From assembly GCA_015767355.1 (NCBI GenBank), contig JADWMH010000024.1, forward strand, positions 1-15,364: a stretch of DNA of 15,364 nucleotides. The letters run 5' to 3'. Below, piece by piece: positions 13,865 through 15,364 of the stretch. A program made the position numbers and the translations under genes. The notes under the pieces were generated by a model. The model was not told the DNA's origin. It made no database searches and was given only the letters and a program-made list of their open reading frames with translations. The stretch's first letter is position 1. The number at the start of each line of letters is the position of its first letter. The stretch is from Gammaproteobacteria bacterium (GTDB taxonomy: Bacteria; Pseudomonadota; Gammaproteobacteria; Chromatiales; Chromatiaceae).

Positions 13865-14302
13865 ATGCTTGAACAACATACTTTAGATGTGATGGGTGGC
13901 TCTCCGGTGCTGGGGCAACAGGTTCACAATCAACTTGAACTCTCCGAGCTCATTATGCGTGGTGTGCCGCGTAAAGCCGCGCTGGTAGTGCGGGCGAGAC
14001 TCAATCTGACAGAACAGGAATTCGCACATAGCCTTGGGATAAGTCCCCGGACACTGCAGAGGCAAGCAAGGGCTGCGGTTAAACGGCTCAATCCCGCTCA
14101 GGGAGACAGGCTCTACCGTCTGGCGCGCATCGTAGCCTTTGCCGAAGAAGTACTCGAAGAGCCTGAACGCGCCCATCGCTGGCTGCAGGAACCTCAACGG
14201 GGACTGGGCAACCGCAGGCCTCTCGACCTGCTGCAAAATGAAGCAGGAACCCGGGAGGTGGAAGATCTCCTTGGACGTATCGAATATGGAATACTCAGTT
14301 GA
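13865..14302 (+). CDS. Xre/ParS-type antitoxin of a RES toxin-antitoxin pair
   Basis: 145 aa from ATG 13865. A start at 13844 is also open, but that ATG lies inside the operator palindrome and only a few bases from the expected transcription start, whereas 13865 has GAGA about 9 nt upstream. Residues 48-70 form a helix-turn-helix (LTEQEFAHSLGISPRTLQRQ). The C-terminal part (80-145) carries the toxin-binding domain known from MbcA/ParS antitoxins (DUF2384): RAHRWLQEPQRGLGNRRPLD, then VEDLLGRIEYG. It should bind and block the RES toxin encoded 19 nt downstream and repress its own promoter. The order antitoxin then toxin is usual for this family. Confidence 0.92.
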   Translation: MLEQHTLDVMGGSPVLGQQVHNQLELSELIMRGVPRKAALVVRARLNLTEQEFAHSLGISPRTLQRQARAAVKRLNPAQGDRLYRLARIVAFAEEVLEEPERAHRWLQEPQRGLGNRRPLDLLQNEAGTREVEDLLGRIEYGILS

Positions 14303-14321
14303 TGCGCTTCATGGATGAAGT

Positions 14322-14789
14322 ATGGAACTGACGGCCTGGCGGCTCGTCAAGGAGAAACATGCTGGTAGCTCTTTCGACGGTGAGGGTGCGCGTCGCTTTG
14401 GCGGTCGTTGGAATACCAGAGGATCTTCAATCGTCTACCTGAGCTCTTCTTTATCACTTGCAGCTCTGGAACTCTTCGTACACTTGACAGCTGAAGATGC
14501 ACGCCTACGCTTGGTAGCGATTCCAGTCGGCATTCCAGATGATCTGGCCATGGAGGAACTCTCCATGAGTAAACTCCCCAAAGAGTGGCGTTCGGAGCCC
14601 CCATCCGATGCCTGCAAGGTGCTGGGTAGTGAGTGGCTGGGAGCCGGGAAAACACTCTTGCTCAAAGTCCCCTCGGTTATTGTCCCGCATGAGTACAACT
14701 ATGTTCTCAATCCAAAACACCCGGGGTTTTCCCGACTGAAAATTCATAAATCCGAGCCTTTTGGTTTCGATTCAAGGATGTGGAAATGA
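14322..14789 (+). CDS. RES-domain toxin (NAD+-degrading family)
   Basis: 155 aa, a normal size for a single RES domain. Arg7 (AWRLVK), FGGRWNTRGSSIVYLS with Arg29 and Tyr39, Glu50 in SLAALELFVHL, and the C-terminal PSVIVPHEYNYVLNPKHP are the conserved blocks, including the Arg, Tyr, Glu and Ser positions (Ser118) of the active site. Studied RES toxins (MbcT and relatives) break down NAD+, by phosphorolysis or hydrolysis, and stop growth when the antitoxin is lost. GGA (14313-14315) precedes ATG 14322. All key residues appear intact, so the toxin is probably functional. It forms an operon with the Xre antitoxin. No clear terminator follows. Confidence 0.92.
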   Translation: MELTAWRLVKEKHAGSSFDGEGARRFGGRWNTRGSSIVYLSSSLSLAALELFVHLTAEDARLRLVAIPVGIPDDLAMEELSMSKLPKEWRSEPPSDACKVLGSEWLGAGKTLLLKVPSVIVPHEYNYVLNPKHPGFSRLKIHKSEPFGFDSRMWK

Positions 14790-14833
14790 GAGTTATTATT
14801 AAAATTTGATTCATTTGTAAAGATGTTGGCCAC

Positions 14834-15177
14834 TCAAGGATTCCAGGAGAGACCAGCCGGGGTTGCTTCAGGTATCGGCGACCTCGCCTTTGAATATTTT
14901 TCCAGGTACAACGTCCAGAAGGATTTCAGCCGGGTCGCCTGTCTTGGCGTACTGTCCAACATCGATATTGAGATTGGTGATGCCTCCCAGGCCCGGGGCA
15001 TAGAGCGTGGTGCGTGCAAGGTCCAGACGCGCCTTTCCCAGCGCCGCCTGTGCAGTCGATATGCCGCAGTGGATCCATCTTCTTTGCAGCTTCAGCCTGC
15101 GTTTCAGCCGTTTTCTCTTCATCGGCTTTGGCGGGAATGCTGTCATCTTTCGATGGGTGCGTCTCTTTTTTTGCCAT
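14834..15177 (-). pseudogene. Decayed HlyD/EmrA-type membrane fusion protein
   Basis: ATG 15177 opens a hydrophilic N-terminus (MAKKETHPSKDDSIPAKADE, then EEKTAETQAEAAKK), as expected for the cytoplasmic tip of a membrane fusion protein. Around 15080 the homologous frame shifts: frame 2 then reads TAQAALGKARLDLARTTLYAP, the end of the coiled coil and return into the lipoyl domain, then ITNLNIDVGQYAKTG. The transmembrane helix and most of the coiled coil are missing. Next, AKTG is joined to DPAEILLDVVPGKIFKGEV; family knowledge puts about 30 residues between these, so a second deletion is likely. A stop at 14868 and a further frame change end it. Intact relatives work in efflux or secretion across the envelope. 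This copy cannot be functional. Confidence 0.7.
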
Positions 15178-15239
15178 AGGATTAACTCTTATTCAAAGTA
15201 GGTTCTCAAAAGCCTGAGCATTGTTTTAAATAGGCAGTA

Positions 15240-15270
15240 GCCGTAGGGGGGATAAGCGACAGCGCATCCA
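15240..15270. repeat. REP-like hairpin element
   Basis: GGAT (15250-15253), GCG (15256-15258), CGC (15263-15265) and ATCC (15266-15269) form a stem with a 2-nt bulge and a 4-nt loop, preceded by GTAGGGG. The look GTAGGG...GGATAAGCG...GCGCATCC is common among gammaproteobacterial intergenic elements. It directly abuts copy 2 of the GTCATTGCGAG repeat. Confidence 0.5.
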
Positions 15271-15274
15271 CCAC

Positions 15275-15317
15275 GTCATTGCGAGGAGCCTCAGCGACGT
15301 GGCAATCTGCTTGAGAT
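15275..15317. repeat. Truncated GTCATTGCGAG repeat (copy 2)
   Basis: The first 33 bp equal copy 1 at 4107-4139 apart from one base (T for C at 15300). After GAGATT the right half (GCTTCGT...CTCGCAATGAC) is absent and different sequence follows, so the element is broken at its inner loop. Confidence 0.75.
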
Positions 15318-15364
15318 TATAAATTACGTCCTTGTAATTTACCCTTCGGGTCGCACAAGGCGCG
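15318..15364. repeat. Second hairpin sequence abutting or inserted into repeat copy 2
   Basis: CCTTGT (15330-15335) and ACAAGG (15355-15360) are inverted arms; inside them ACCC (15341-15344) and GGGT (15348-15351) form a smaller hairpin, and AAATTAC/GTAATTT overlap at 15321-15340. It runs to the window edge, so its full extent is unknown. Confidence 0.4.

Noticed and set aside
1..15364. CRISPR arrays, tRNA or rRNA genes, integrases
   Set aside because: No regularly spaced direct repeats, no tRNA-like cloverleaf or rRNA sequence, and no recombinase motifs were found on either strand.

Overview
The window looks like a chromosome piece from a sulfur-oxidising gammaproteobacterium. RsmJ is essentially a gammaproteobacterial protein, and a rhodanese, TusA, DsrE2 and a single-cysteine DsrC/TusE lie within 4.5 kb of a full-length siroheme synthase. 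I cannot name a species from the sequence. No rRNA, tRNA, prophage integrase, transposase or CRISPR array is visible.

Layout, left half. 1-114 is the 3' end of a monothiol glutaredoxin (grxD). It converges with cysG (minus). A divergent AT-rich promoter region then leads to a rhodanese, rsmJ, tusA and dsrE2 (all plus), closed by a strong intrinsic terminator at 3963-3990. 3991-4270 is repeat-rich and non-coding. A b-type cytochrome (minus) and fnr (plus) are divergent; fnr runs into dsrC/tusE (minus) with only 6 bp between them.

Layout, right half. 6344-12643 holds three large plus-strand genes: an HD (ppGpp-hydrolase-like)-CBS-HEPN fusion, a patatin-like lipoprotein, and a three-domain LplT-PlsC-Aas fusion. 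From 12644 on the DNA looks accessory: gene remnants around an S1-family secreted protease, a RES/Xre toxin-antitoxin pair with a palindromic operator, a decayed membrane-fusion-protein pseudogene and a mosaic of intergenic palindromic repeats.

How the genes may work together. The sulfurtransferases could form a persulfide relay (rhodanese to TusA, with DsrE2 and the DsrC/TusE homologue as partners), while CysG supplies siroheme to sulfite reductase-type enzymes. Fnr carries all four iron-sulfur ligands and probably tunes respiration to oxygen. The patatin lipoprotein can make lysophospholipids and the next gene can flip and re-acylate them, suggesting a membrane-lipid repair or remodelling pair. 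The most unusual protein is the HD-CBS-HEPN fusion, which joins an alarmone-hydrolase-type domain to a putative RNase domain; a short leader ORF and an inverted repeat overlap its start codon.
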